NCBI RefSeq assembly: GCF_000710345.2
Contig: NZ_JHEL01000010.1
Location: 124,001 to 188,000 of the forward strand
Length of the DNA stretch: 64,000 bases
Direction: 5' to 3'
Source: Curtobacterium sp. S6
GTDB lineage: Bacteria; Actinomycetota; Actinomycetes; Actinomycetales; Micrococcaceae
This document shows positions 43,745-52,160 of this stretch, piece by piece. A program made the position numbers and the translations under genes. The notes beneath the pieces were generated by a model that saw only the letters and a program-made list of their open reading frames with translations, did no database searches and was not told where the DNA came from. Position 1 is the stretch's first letter. Every line of letters begins with the position of its first letter.

Positions 43745-44365
43745 ATGTCTGACAACCCGCAGGGCCCCACCGGAAACCAGCCTCCCCAGTTCGGGGGAAA
43801 CTCCGACCAGGGTGCCCCGCAGTACCAGGGCGGCAACCAGCCCTACGGCCAGCAGGGCGGCGCCCCGCAGTACCAAAACGGCAATCAGCCTTACGGCCAG
43901 CCCCAGTACCAGGGCAATGACTACGGTCAGCGCAACGCCCTGGATCGCCCCAAGGCGGTCAAGACGGCGTCCGTTTTGGTCTTCATCGTCGGCGGCCTGA
44001 CCGCGTTGGCCGCGCTCTTCCTGCTCTTGGGCGGCCTCGCCGCCAGTTCTTCCTCAGAGGCAGAGGAAGCCCTCGGCGGCGTCATGACCCCGGGCGCCCT
44101 CATCGGCCTCGGCGTCCTGGAGCTCGTCCTCGGCCTCGTCCTGATCTTCGCCGGCGTGGCCGTGCGCAAGGGCAAGAATTGGGGCCGGGTGGCCATTCTC
44201 GTCATCGCGATCCTGTTGCTGGTCATCTTCATCATCAGCCTGATCGGCGGCAACTTCTCCGGAATCGTCTCCCTGGTCCTCGTCGTCGTCGCGACCATCC
44301 AGCTGTGGCGGGGCGAGGGAGCCGCGTGGTTCAACGCCCTCCAGGGCAAGCAGCAGGCACGCTAA
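43745..44365 (+). CDS. four-TM membrane protein with Gln/Tyr/Gly-rich cytoplasmic N-terminus
   Basis: A 206-residue protein. Residues 1-65 are low complexity with repeated units such as APQYQGGNQPYGQ and APQYQNGNQPYGQ. Four hydrophobic segments follow, at about 74-98, 116-138, 146-166 and 170-186, with a short charged tail. Such Q/Y/G/P-rich tails on small four-helix proteins are common in actinobacteria and sometimes bind partners or phase-separate. No function is assigned. GAGAGG fits the second of two tandem ATGs (43745) better than the first (43742). It ends with a good hairpin. It is divergent from the redox-dead DsbA-like gene. Confidence 0.8.
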   Translation: MSDNPQGPTGNQPPQFGGNSDQGAPQYQGGNQPYGQQGGAPQYQNGNQPYGQPQYQGNDYGQRNALDRPKAVKTASVLVFIVGGLTALAALFLLLGGLAASSSSEAEEALGGVMTPGALIGLGVLELVLGLVLIFAGVAVRKGKNWGRVAILVIAILLLVIFIISLIGGNFSGIVSLVLVVVATIQLWRGEGAAWFNALQGKQQAR

Positions 44366-44410
44366 GGCCTCACACACCGCTCGCGCGGCAACGCTAGCCG
44401 CGAGTCGAGA

Positions 44411-44445
44411 CTCAGGGCCGGATCCCACGGGGATCCGGCCCTGAG
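44411..44445 (+). terminator. hairpin terminator after the four-TM gene
   Basis: A perfect 16-bp stem (44411-44426 with 44430-44445) and a 3-base loop. It has no T-tract. Confidence 0.7.
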
Positions 44446-44472
44446 TGCTCGGTGGCCCCGCCGAGGCGCTCG

Positions 44473-44502
44473 TTGACACGGCCTCGACGCGGGGTTCACA
44501 CT
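44473..44502 (+). promoter_or_regulatory. promoter candidate of the structured RNA
   Basis: TTGACA at 44473-44478 is a perfect -35. CACACT at 44497-44502 (18-base spacer) is a moderate -10. The expected start is near 44509, immediately before the folded segment. Confidence 0.45.
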
Positions 44503-44508
44503 GGAGGC

Positions 44509-44643
44509 AAGGCACTGGGCCGCAGGTTGCCCCGGGCTCCATCATTTAGCCGCTACGAGCGGCCTTCCGCCGAGAGGCGCACCCGGTCCAGTGCCCCCTA
44601 CTTACGCTGTGGAACGCCCCCGATTGTCGTCGGGGGCGTTTTT
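44509..44643 (+). ncRNA. candidate structured small RNA, about 135 nt
   Basis: The segment is bounded by a TTGACA promoter and a rho-independent terminator but has no coding frame with a ribosome site. GGCACTGGGCCG (44511-44522) pairs with CGGTCCAGTGCC (44584-44595), 12 bp with one G-U. Inside are hairpins GCCGCT/AGCGGC (44549-44563) and CGCC-GAGA-GGCG (44568-44579) with a GNRA-type tetraloop. It does not match SRP RNA, tmRNA, RNase P, 6S or 5S by eye. It lies between the four-TM gene and DUF47-pit. Confidence 0.5.
44613..44643 (+). terminator. rho-independent terminator of the candidate sRNA
   Basis: AACGCCCCCGA (44613-44623) pairs with its complement (44630-44640), with loop TTGTCG and a TTTTT run. 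It ends transcription about 120 bases before the DUF47 gene, so it must serve an upstream transcript. Confidence 0.85.
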
Positions 44644-44763
44644 CGCGCGGCGCGGCCGGATTCCGTCGACGATTCGGCACGTCATGAAGCCGCCGTGACG
44701 AACTTGTTAACCATGGGCGGTTATCTTAAGAACGATCACGACGAATACCTTGGAAGGCTAAGC

Positions 44764-45381
44764 GTGGCAATTCGCCTATTCCCTCATGAGAACAGGGCCC
44801 TCGAGCTCCTTGCCGAGATGGCCCAGTTCGTGGTGGACGCTACCTCCGCCACCTCCCGCATGATGGGTTCTCCGGTCTCGGACCACGAAGAAGTGTTTCA
44901 GCAGGCCCTGGAAATCGAGGGACATTCGACCGACCACTTCTTCGCCCTGATGACCACGGTCCGCAGCGCCTTCGTGTTGCCCCTGCCCCGTGCGGACCTC
45001 TACCAGTTGGCCCAACGTCTGAACCAGGCGACCGAGTCGCTGACCTCCGCGACCAATATCATCAAGATCCACGGCCTGGACCGTTTCTCCTCCCGGGCCT
45101 CGGACCTGCTCGACCTTCTGCAGCGGCAGGCATCGCTGACCACCGAGGCGATGCGGCATCTCTCCGACCTGGAAGGCCTGGACGAGTACTGGGTCGAGGT
45201 GTTGCGCATGTCCAAGCAGTCCATCCGCACCACCGACCTCTACCAGGCGGACATGATGGATCGACTCAAGCCCGCTTCCTATATCAAGGAGGCCCAGTTC
45301 ACGGAAAAGCTCCAGTCGGCCTCCCTGAGCGTGCGCCAGGTCGCGACCGACGTCGGCCGCATCCTCGTTCAGGAGTCGTAG
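44764..45381 (+). CDS. DUF47 (PhoU-like) family protein paired with Pit
   Basis: A 205-residue all-helical protein of the PhoU-like DUF47 family, the standard length. It starts AIRLFPHENRALELLAEMAQFVVDAT and has conserved acidic/His helices such as EIEGHSTDHFFALMTTVRSAFVLPLPRADLYQLAQRLN. DUF47 proteins are encoded next to Pit transporters and are thought to modulate them or phosphate homeostasis. The GTG at 44764 is chosen because GGAAGG is 6 bases upstream and the conserved N-terminus starts here. The frame runs open for 300 bases upstream through the sRNA region, which is not coding. pit starts 1 base after its stop. Confidence 0.9.
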   Translation: MAIRLFPHENRALELLAEMAQFVVDATSATSRMMGSPVSDHEEVFQQALEIEGHSTDHFFALMTTVRSAFVLPLPRADLYQLAQRLNQATESLTSATNIIKIHGLDRFSSRASDLLDLLQRQASLTTEAMRHLSDLEGLDEYWVEVLRMSKQSIRTTDLYQADMMDRLKPASYIKEAQFTEKLQSASLSVRQVATDVGRILVQES

Positions 45382-45382
45382 G

Positions 45383-46393
45383 GTGACCTACGCCCTGTTC
45401 GCCCTGTGTGGGATTTTTCTTCTCGGATTCACCGTGATCGGCTGCTTCCACGACGCGTCCAACGCGATCGCGGTACCCGTGCGGGCCCGGTCGTTGACCC
45501 CGCGGGTTGCGTTGCTCCTCAACGCCCTGTTCAATCTTCTCGGCCTCGTCGTGGGCACGGTATCGCTGAGCTCGACAACCGAACTGTGGCTGAAGATCCC
45601 CCACAATTCCACGGGGCTGGGGGTCCTGACGTCGTCCCTGCTCATGGTGATCCTGTGGGAGCTGATCACGTGGTGGCGCAGGATGCCGTCCTCCTCGACG
45701 AATGCCCTCGTCGGAGCCGTCTTCGGGGCCCTCTGGGCCACTCAGCACGTCCACCTGGGGAATTACCTGGATCTGGCCGCGGACATGCTCGGACGGGTGA
45801 TCCTGCCCCTCGTCCTCGCGCCCCTCATCGCCTTCCTGCTCGCGTGGGTGCTCGTCATCCCGCTCGTGCATCTTCTGCAACACACCAGCCCCAACAGCAT
45901 TCACCGCCAGTCGCGTTACGTGCTGTCCCTGAGCGCCTCGGTCATTTCCCTGGGCCACGGCATCTACTTCGGGCACCGGGTCGTGGTCATTGCCGCCCTG
46001 ATGTTCATGTCGATCGGTCAGACCATCACCGGAACGCACGTTCTCTGGTTCTGCATCGTGCTCGGCATCATGATGGTCCTCGGCAGCCTGCTCGGTAGCT
46101 GGCGGATCGGCCATACGATCACCGACCAGCTCGTTCGGCTCGATCCCTTCCGCGGGGCGGTCGCCCAAGTGGTCGCGGGCCTGCTGATTTTCGCGACCGG
46201 GGCCGTCGCGAAGGACCCGTTCTCTTCCTCCCATCTGACCGCCTCCGCGGTGCTGGGGTCCGGATCGAATCAACGATTCCACGCCGTTCGCGCCAACATG
46301 GCCGCCCGCCTCGTGCTCACGTGGGTGTTCACCCTGCCGATATCGGCCCTCGGGTCGGCGATCTTCTTCCTCGCGCTCTCGCCGATCTTGTAA
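45383..46393 (+). CDS. pit: Pit-family inorganic phosphate transporter
   Basis: A low-affinity phosphate symporter moving metal-phosphate with H+ or Na+. The 336-residue protein has about 10 TM helices. Two inverted PiT signatures are visible: FHDASNAIAVPVRARSLTP near the N-terminus and DPFSSSHLTASAVLGSGSN near the C-terminus. The GTG at 45383 is preceded by AGGAG within the DUF47 end, so the pair is translationally linked. It is convergent with the high-affinity pst operon, placing both phosphate uptake systems side by side. Confidence 0.92.
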   Translation: MTYALFALCGIFLLGFTVIGCFHDASNAIAVPVRARSLTPRVALLLNALFNLLGLVVGTVSLSSTTELWLKIPHNSTGLGVLTSSLLMVILWELITWWRRMPSSSTNALVGAVFGALWATQHVHLGNYLDLAADMLGRVILPLVLAPLIAFLLAWVLVIPLVHLLQHTSPNSIHRQSRYVLSLSASVISLGHGIYFGHRVVVIAALMFMSIGQTITGTHVLWFCIVLGIMMVLGSLLGSWRIGHTITDQLVRLDPFRGAVAQVVAGLLIFATGAVAKDPFSSSHLTASAVLGSGSNQRFHAVRANMAARLVLTWVFTLPISALGSAIFFLALSPIL

Positions 46394-46458
46394 TTTCAGG
46401 TTTGCCGGCGGAACCGGGCGGTGGCGATCGCCACTCCCCCGGAGCCCGACGCAAGAAA

Positions 46459-46500
46459 GGCCCCCGGGCCTCACCCTTGCGGGGGTGAGGCCCGGGGGCC
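46459..46500. terminator. strong bidirectional terminator between pit and pstB
   Basis: A perfect 18-bp GC-rich stem (46459-46476 with 46483-46500) and a 6-base loop, shared by the convergent phosphate operons. Confidence 0.88.
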
Positions 46501-46518
46501 CTTGTGACGACGAGGGGT

Positions 46519-47298
46519 TTAGCCGAATCGTCCGGACACGTAATCCTCGGTGGCCTTTTCCTGCGGCTTATTGAAGATCTCTTGCGTCGGCGCGTACTCG
46601 ATGAGCTTGCCGGGCTTGCCGGTTCCGGCGATGTTGAAGAACGCGGTCTTGTCGGAGACGCGGGCCGCCTGCTGCATATTGTGCGTCACGATGACGACCG
46701 TGTACTCCTCCTTGAGCTCGTTGATCAGGTCCTCGACCGCCAGGGTCGAGATCGGGTCGAGAGCCGAGCAGGGCTCGTCCATCAGGATCACATCGGGGCG
46801 AACCGCGATGCTGCGGGCGATGCAGAGACGCTGCTGCTGGCCGCCGGAGAGACCGGATCCCGGCTTCTCCAGCCGGTCCTTGACCTCTTCCCACAGGTTG
46901 GCCCCGCGCAACGAGGACTCCACGAGGTCATCCGCATCGCTCTTGGAGATGCGGCGGGAATTCAGCTTGACCCCGGCGAGCACGTTGTCGCGAATCGACA
47001 TCGTGGGGAACGGGTTTGGCCGCTGGAAGACCATGCCGATCTGCGAACGGACGCGGACCGGATCCACGTTCTTTCCGTAGAGGTTCTCGCCGTCGAGGTT
47101 AACCTTGCCCTCGACATAGGCGCCGGGAATGACCTCGTGCATGCGGTTGAGGGTGCGGAGGAACGTCGATTTGCCACAGCCCGAGGGGCCGATGAACGCC
47201 GTGACGGATCGCGGCTCGATGGCGATGGAGATATCGTCCACGGCCAGGAAATCGCCGTAGTAGACGTTGAGATGCTCGACGTCGATGCGCTTGGACAT
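46519..47298 (-). CDS. pstB: phosphate ABC transporter ATP-binding protein
   Basis: ATPase of the high-affinity phosphate importer. The 259-residue protein has Walker [10 protein letters not shown], the Q loop [10 protein letters not shown] typical of PstB, signature LSGGQQQRL, Walker [13 protein letters not shown] and switch His in VIVTHNM. AAAGGAAA lies before the ATG. It is last in pstS-pstC-pstA-pstB, 28 bases after pstA. Confidence 0.97.
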   Translation of the reverse strand: MSKRIDVEHLNVYYGDFLAVDDISIAIEPRSVTAFIGPSGCGKSTFLRTLNRMHEVIPGAYVEGKVNLDGENLYGKNVDPVRVRSQIGMVFQRPNPFPTMSIRDNVLAGVKLNSRRISKSDADDLVESSLRGANLWEEVKDRLEKPGSGLSGGQQQRLCIARSIAVRPDVILMDEPCSALDPISTLAVEDLINELKEEYTVVIVTHNMQQAARVSDKTAFFNIAGTGKPGKLIEYAPTQEIFNKPQEKATEDYVSGRFG

Positions 47299-47326
47299 GA
47301 GTTTCCTTTACTTCGGGGCGACGGGC

Positions 47327-48439
47327 TCAGCGGCCGGTCTTGGGGGCAAAGAATTTGGAGATCAGGCGTGCGATCAGGTTCAAGACCATCACAATCACGA
47401 TCAGGATCAATGCCGCGGCCCAGGCTCGGTCCGCGGAAACCTCGGGAGCCGTGGGCGAGGTGGGGTTCATGATCTGGTAGTAAATGAACGTCGGCAGCGT
47501 CGTCATCCAGCCGCTAAAGGCGTTGTAGTTGATGCTCGCGACGAAGCCGGCGGTCACCAGGATCGGGGCGGTCTCACCGATCACTCGGGCGATCGCGAGG
47601 GTCACACCCGAGGAGATGCCGGAGATCGCCGTGGGGATGACCACCTTGGTGATGGTCCGCCACTTCCGAACGCCCAGCGCGTAGGAGGCCTCGCGGAGCT
47701 CGTTCGGCACGATCTTGAGCATCTCTTCGGTGTTTCGCACGACCGTCGGGATCATGAGCACGGACAGGGCCACCGAGGCGATGAAGCCGAAGCGGGCCGA
47801 CGGGTCGCCGAGGACCTGTACGAACAGGGCGACGGCGAACAGACCCGCGACGATCGACGGGATGCCGGTCATGACGTCGACGAGGAACGTGATGATGCGA
47901 CCGATCCAACGGAACGCGCGGTTCACACTGCTGTACTCCGTCAAGAACACCGCCGTCAGGAGGCCGATCGGCACGGACATGACCGCGGCCCACAGGGTGA
48001 TCATGAGCGTTCCGATGATCGCGTGGTAGGCGCCGCCGTAGGCCGGGCCGCCGCTCTTGGCCTGGTTGTCGGTCACGCCGCTGACGCCGTTCATCGAGGT
48101 TCCCAGCAGGTTTCCGGACAGGCCCGGAATACCTCGGCTCAGAACCACCCAGATCACGGAGACCAGGGGGATGAGGGCCAGAATGAACGCGCCGTAGACG
48201 AGGTAACGGGCGAACGCGTCCTTGCCCTTGCGGCCGCCTTCGATCGAGCCGACCACGATCGGTCCGACCACCACGAAGATGACGGCCGCGAAGACCGCCC
48301 ACAGGCCGATGCTGAATCCGACGAGCGCGGACAGCGCCGCACCGAGGATAATGGCGCCGGCCCCGATCGCGTACGGCATCCAGCTCGGAGCCTGGCCGCT
48401 GGTCAGTTTCGAGGGGGTATGCGTGCTCGTGGTGGTCAT
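47327..48439 (-). CDS. pstA: phosphate ABC transporter permease PstA
   Basis: Inner permease subunit of the Pst importer. The 370-residue protein has more N-terminal sequence than E. coli PstA: two TM helices near 25-70 precede a third near 85-105. The binding-protein-dependent permease core lies at about 140-355 and has the EAA-like loop ELREASYALGVRKWRTITKVVIPTAISGI. The ATG overlaps the pstC stop (ATGA), coupling translation of both permeases. It forms a heterodimer with PstC. Confidence 0.96.
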   Translation of the reverse strand: MTTTSTHTPSKLTSGQAPSWMPYAIGAGAIILGAALSALVGFSIGLWAVFAAVIFVVVGPIVVGSIEGGRKGKDAFARYLVYGAFILALIPLVSVIWVVLSRGIPGLSGNLLGTSMNGVSGVTDNQAKSGGPAYGGAYHAIIGTLMITLWAAVMSVPIGLLTAVFLTEYSSVNRAFRWIGRIITFLVDVMTGIPSIVAGLFAVALFVQVLGDPSARFGFIASVALSVLMIPTVVRNTEEMLKIVPNELREASYALGVRKWRTITKVVIPTAISGISSGVTLAIARVIGETAPILVTAGFVASINYNAFSGWMTTLPTFIYYQIMNPTSPTAPEVSADRAWAAALILIVIVMVLNLIARLISKFFAPKTGR

Positions 48440-49458
48440 GAGTTAGCTCCAGAGAAATCCTTGTACCGGCTGATCACGAGGCGTGCCAGCAGGTTCACCA
48501 CGAGGGTGATGGCGAACAAGACCAGGCCCGCCGCGATGAGTTCGTTCAGGCGCAGGCCGTAAGCCTCCGGGAAGTTCAGCGCGATCTCCGAGGCCACCGT
48601 CTGGTTACCCGACTGGATGAGCGACGGGTTGAACGGGCCGCCGGAGAGCACCAGGGTCACCGCCATGGTTTCGCCCATCGCGCGCCCGAGGGCCAACATG
48701 ATCGAGGAGATGATGCCCGCGCGGGCAAACGGGAAGACCGTCATGCGGACCATTTCCCACTTCGTCGCGCCGAGACCGAGGGCGGCCTCCTGCTGCAACA
48801 CGGGGGTCTGGGCGAAGATCTCGCGGCACATCGCGGTGATGATCGGCAGGATCATGATGGCCAGGACGATGCCGGCGGTCAGGATCGTCTTGCCCGTCGC
48901 GGTCGGCGGTCCCTGGAAGATCGGCAGGAAGCCCAACACGTGGGACAGCCAGTCGTAGAACGGCACGATCTTGGGCGCCAGGATGGATGCTCCCCACGCA
49001 CCGAAGATCACGGAAGGAATCGCGGCCAGGAGGTCGATCACGTAGCCCACGCCCTTGGCAAACCGCGGCGGGGCGTAGTGGGAGATGTACAGGGCCACGC
49101 CAATGCCCACCGGGGTGGCCAGGATCAAGGCGATGGCCGAGGCGATCAGGGTCCCGACGACGAGCGGCCAGATGTAGGAAGAGAATCCCTTGCCGCCCGT
49201 GATCTTCGAGGGATCGGCGCCGAAGACCGGCGAGGCCTGCCAGGTCAAGAAGAAGGCGACGGCGGCCAACACCACGAGAATGATCGCGCCGGCGATCACG
49301 GTGATGCTGGCGAAGGCCCGGTCTTGGGCGGGCCCGCCCTTCGCACCCGAGTCACGGGTTTTGGCTGCGGAGCTGGATCCTTGGGGCTCGTTGTCGTGGT
49401 CGTCCCCGGGCGCGAGATGCGTGCCCTGCTCGGGGGCCGTCGACGAAGAATGAGACAT
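48436..49458 (-). CDS. pstC: phosphate ABC transporter permease PstC
   Basis: Permease partner of PstA. The 340-residue protein has a hydrophilic Ser/Asp/Gln-rich N-terminus of about 50 residues, then six TM helices. The ATPase-contacting loop LQQEAALGLGATKWEMVRMTVFPFARAGI and the PstC-typical GRAMGETMAVTLVLSG follow. The ATG at 49458 is preferred over the open frame to 49548 because GAGG lies about 5 bases upstream. A 14-bp hairpin separates it from pstS. It overlaps pstA by 4 bases. Confidence 0.95.
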   Translation of the reverse strand: MSHSSSTAPEQGTHLAPGDDHDNEPQGSSSAAKTRDSGAKGGPAQDRAFASITVIAGAIILVVLAAVAFFLTWQASPVFGADPSKITGGKGFSSYIWPLVVGTLIASAIALILATPVGIGVALYISHYAPPRFAKGVGYVIDLLAAIPSVIFGAWGASILAPKIVPFYDWLSHVLGFLPIFQGPPTATGKTILTAGIVLAIMILPIITAMCREIFAQTPVLQQEAALGLGATKWEMVRMTVFPFARAGIISSIMLALGRAMGETMAVTLVLSGGPFNPSLIQSGNQTVASEIALNFPEAYGLRLNELIAAGLVLFAITLVVNLLARLVISRYKDFSGANS

Positions 49459-49502
49459 GAATCCTCGAGACTCTCTGCTGGTCGATGATGGATGAGAGGT
49501 GA

Positions 49503-49542
49503 GAGATTCCCGCCAGGGCCGGAAGGGCCTGGCGGGAATCTC
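49503..49542 (-). terminator. intercistronic hairpin between pstS and pstC
   Basis: GAGATTCCCGCCAG (49503-49516) pairs perfectly with 49529-49542. It lies within the pst operon, so it probably acts as a partial terminator or mRNA stabiliser that raises pstS over pstCAB. No T-tract. Confidence 0.6.
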
Positions 49543-49572
49543 GGTCAAACCGTCACGCGGACGGCCGGAGCG

Positions 49573-50676
49573 TTACTTGGTCTTGATCGAGTCGATCGCC
49601 TTCTTGGCGTCTTCCTGCATGCTCTTCGGCAGCGGGGCGGACTTGGCGGCATCGGCGGCCGACTTCTGGCCGTCCTCGCTCACGACGTAGTTTTCGAAGC
49701 CCTTGACCAGGTCCACGGTGTTCTGGTCCTTATAGGTCGAGCAGACGATGTGGTACGAGACCAGAACGATCGGGTACGAACCGTCGTTCGGGGTGCGGTT
49801 CAGCTCGAGCGACATGTCGTGCTCGCCGCGGCCCTCGACCTTCTTGGAGCTCTCGACGGCCTTCGAGGCGGAATCGGAGGAGACCTTGACGAAGTCCTCG
49901 CCGTCCTTGACCTTCGCGGTCTTGAGGTCGCCCACGCCCGACTCGTCGGCGTAGGTGATCGCGCCGTCGGTGCTCTGGGTCGTCGAGACGACGCCGGAGG
50001 TGCCCTTGTTGGCTTCGCCGGCGAAGGCCTTGGGCCAGTCGCCGGAGGCCTTCTCGCCCCAAGCGCCCTCGGAGGCCTTCTCGAGGTAGTCGGTGAAGTT
50101 CTCGGTGGTGCCCGAGTTGTCCGAGCGGTGAACCACGGTCACGGGGGTGCTCGGCAGGTTGGCGTCGGGGTTGAGCTTCTTGATCGCGTCGTCGTCCCAG
50201 GTCTTGATCTCGCCCTTGAAGATCTTGGCGATCGTCGGCGCATCGAGGTTCAGCTCGTCGACGCCCTTGACGTTGAAGGCCACCGCGATCGGGGAGACGT
50301 AGACGGGAATGTCCATGGCGCCGTCCGGGCCGCACTGCTCCTTGGCCTGGTTGTACTCTTCGTCCTTGAGGTGGGCGTCCGAGCCGGCGAAGTTCGCACC
50401 GCCGGAGAGGAATGCCTTGCGGCCCGCGCCGGATCCGTCCGGCGAGTACTGAACCTCGGCCCCGTCGTTGGCGTTCTGGAAGTCGGTCTGCCACTGGGTC
50501 ATGGCGGCCTGCTGCGCGGAGGAACCGACGCCGGAGAGCTTGCCGGAGACGTTCGCCGCGGCGGCGCTGGTGTCCGAGGAGGACTTGCCAGTGGCGTTGT
50601 CGGAACCGCAAGCGGTCAGAGCGATGGTTCCGACGGCGGCGATGGCGGCGAAACGCCCGATGCGAGAGATCTTCAC
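49573..50676 (-). CDS. pstS: phosphate-binding lipoprotein PstS
   Basis: Extracellular phosphate receptor of the Pst system. The 367-residue protein has signal VKISRIGRFAAIAAVG, lipobox ALTACGS (Cys22), then a phosphate-binding domain with GVGSSAQQAAMTQW near the start, DGSGAGRKAFLSG, and VVHRSDNSGTTENFTDYL. These loops normally hold phosphate by Ser, Arg and Asp. The GTG at 50676 is selected by AAGGGG about 9 bases upstream and gives a proper signal; the open frame runs to 50913. First gene of pstSCAB with a PHO box about 190 bases upstream. Confidence 0.96.
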   Translation of the reverse strand: MKISRIGRFAAIAAVGTIALTACGSDNATGKSSSDTSAAAANVSGKLSGVGSSAQQAAMTQWQTDFQNANDGAEVQYSPDGSGAGRKAFLSGGANFAGSDAHLKDEEYNQAKEQCGPDGAMDIPVYVSPIAVAFNVKGVDELNLDAPTIAKIFKGEIKTWDDDAIKKLNPDANLPSTPVTVVHRSDNSGTTENFTDYLEKASEGAWGEKASGDWPKAFAGEANKGTSGVVSTTQSTDGAITYADESGVGDLKTAKVKDGEDFVKVSSDSASKAVESSKKVEGRGEHDMSLELNRTPNDGSYPIVLVSYHIVCSTYKDQNTVDLVKGFENYVVSEDGQKSAADAAKSAPLPKSMQEDAKKAIDSIKTK

Positions 50677-50863
50677 GAAAGGTACCCCTTCAAGAGTGCT
50701 GTATGTCGGTGTCCAGGATCCGGTGGGTCTTCCCGGGACGTCCGAGGTGTGAGGTCGTCGGGAATGGAGGCGACCATCCGTTGATGTGACGCACGAGTAA
50801 CTGCCTCGGCACTGTTCCCAACACCAGTACACGCTAGGGAGGGCAGGTATCCACGGGTGTTGT

Positions 50864-50885
50864 CCCTGGTGAACGGAACGTGAAC
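50864..50885 (-). promoter_or_regulatory. PHO box (PhoP-binding direct repeats) for pstSCAB
   Basis: Minus strand: two adjacent 11-base units, GTTCACGTTCC (50885 to 50875) then GTTCACCAGGG (50874 to 50864). Both begin GTTCAC, matching the actinobacterial PHO box of 11-base direct repeats. The orientation fits pstS. It also lies about 30 bases before the -10 of the divergent FUSC gene. Confidence 0.8.
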
Positions 50886-50915
50886 TTTCCCGGCGACCCC
50901 GCGTCCTCGGCAAAC

Positions 50916-50921
50916 TATGAT
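50916..50921 (+). promoter_or_regulatory. -10 element of a leaderless FUSC-gene transcript
   Basis: TATGAT ends 6 bases before the ATG at 50928. No ribosome site lies between. The -35 is weak. Confidence 0.55.
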
Positions 50922-50927
50922 GGCGTC

Positions 50928-52130
50928 ATGGCCCGAAATACCTTCTCCCAGCGCATGCGATCGGCCCGCACGGACCTGGCCTCACGCAGCCGCTTGGGCA
51001 TGTCCCGGGTTCGGGCCGGCTTCTTCCAGTCCATTCAAATCACGGTGGCCGCCGTGGGCGCGTATTTCCTCGCGGAAGTTCTGCTCCGCCACCACCAACC
51101 TCTGTTCGCGGCGACGGCGGCGATCGTGTCCCTCGGCTACGTCTCCGGCGGCAACCACATGCGCCGAATCCTCGAGGTGGCCATCGGCTGCACCCTCGGC
51201 ATCGCGGTCGGCGACTCCCTGATGTATTTCCTGGGCCGCGGGCCGTTGCAGGCCTTCGCGGTGCTGCTCGTCTCGCTCCTGCTCGCACGTTTCCTCGACA
51301 ACGGCACGATCTTCTCGACGCAGATGGGCCTTCAGGCCGTGCTCGTGGTTCTGCTGCCCCCGGCCATCGACGGTCCCTTCGCCCGTAGCCTCGACGCGGT
51401 CGTCGGCGGGCTGTGCGCCCTGGTCATCATGGCCTTGGTCCCCCAGGACCCGAGGAGACAGCCCAAGGACCAGATGATTCAGCTCACCCGGGAATTCTCC
51501 CGAGTGCTCCGCGAGGCCTCGGAGGCGATCGGGAACTACGACGCGACCCTCGCCTGGCACGCGCTGGCCCGCGCGCGTAAGACCCAGCCCACGCTGGATT
51601 CGATCGAGAGCTCGCTCAAGACCAGCAAATCCTTGGCCAAGGTCGCCCTCACGCGGCGCCAAGCCCTCGACGACGTCCGCGCCTACGAGCGCGCCCTCCA
51701 GGGGTTCGACTACTCGATCCGCAACGCCCGAGTGCTCGTCCGGCGCATCGCCAACGTGATCACCACGGTGCACCTGCGCGACGAGGCGATCCGCTCGCTG
51801 CGCGACGTCCTGCTGGAGCTCTCCGAAGCCGTCGACGTGCTGGGCCTGTCGCTGAAGGCGGAGTCGACCGATGCCCGCGACGCGATGTTGCGCCGGGCCC
51901 GGATCGACCTCAGCTCGGTCGCCGCGAAGCTCGACCCGCAGCTCCTGGGGGTTCGCACCTACCAGGGCGAGGCCCTCGTCATGATCATCCGCCCGCTGAC
52001 CGTCGACCTGCTGGTCATGACCGGCATGGACCAGCGGGCCGCCGGAAATGTCCTGGCCACGATACGCCAAGAGCTGACCGAGGCCATCGACATCGTGGAC
52101 CCCGAAGAACCGCAGGATACCGACTCTTAA
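50928..52130 (+). CDS. FUSC/aromatic acid exporter family membrane protein
   Basis: A 400-residue protein of the FUSC (fusaric acid resistance-like) superfamily. The N-terminal half holds the typical half-set of TM helices, about 30-165, with RVRAGFFQSIQITVAAVGAYFLAEVLL and the ATAAIVSLGYVSGGNHMRRILEVAIG block. The C-terminal half (about 180-390) is soluble and helical, with a conserved RAYERALQGFDYSIRNARVLVRRI segment. Actinobacterial members are annotated as aromatic acid exporters, but the substrate is unknown. The start at 50928 follows a TATGAT -10 by 6 bases, so the mRNA is probably leaderless. It is divergent from pstS. Confidence 0.82.
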   Translation: MARNTFSQRMRSARTDLASRSRLGMSRVRAGFFQSIQITVAAVGAYFLAEVLLRHHQPLFAATAAIVSLGYVSGGNHMRRILEVAIGCTLGIAVGDSLMYFLGRGPLQAFAVLLVSLLLARFLDNGTIFSTQMGLQAVLVVLLPPAIDGPFARSLDAVVGGLCALVIMALVPQDPRRQPKDQMIQLTREFSRVLREASEAIGNYDATLAWHALARARKTQPTLDSIESSLKTSKSLAKVALTRRQALDDVRAYERALQGFDYSIRNARVLVRRIANVITTVHLRDEAIRSLRDVLLELSEAVDVLGLSLKAESTDARDAMLRRARIDLSSVAAKLDPQLLGVRTYQGEALVMIIRPLTVDLLVMTGMDQRAAGNVLATIRQELTEAIDIVDPEEPQDTDS

Positions 52131-52148
52131 GTTGTCAGTCCCGGCCCG

Positions 52149-52154
52149 TACGAT
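52149..52154 (+). promoter_or_regulatory. -10 element of a leaderless radA transcript
   Basis: TACGAT ends 6 bases before the ATG at 52161. There is no ribosome site, and the -35 region is weak. Confidence 0.5.
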
Positions 52155-52160
52155 GCTCGT

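Noticed and set aside
44695-44735. Possible PHO box before DUF47-pit (GTTAACC and GTTATCT)
   Set aside because: The units are 14 bases apart rather than 11 and diverge from GTTCAC, unlike the clear box before pstS.
44452-44763. In-frame extension of the DUF47 protein upstream of its GTG
   Set aside because: It passes through the sRNA candidate and a terminator. The extra residues do not match the family, and the GTG at 44764 has a proper ribosome site.
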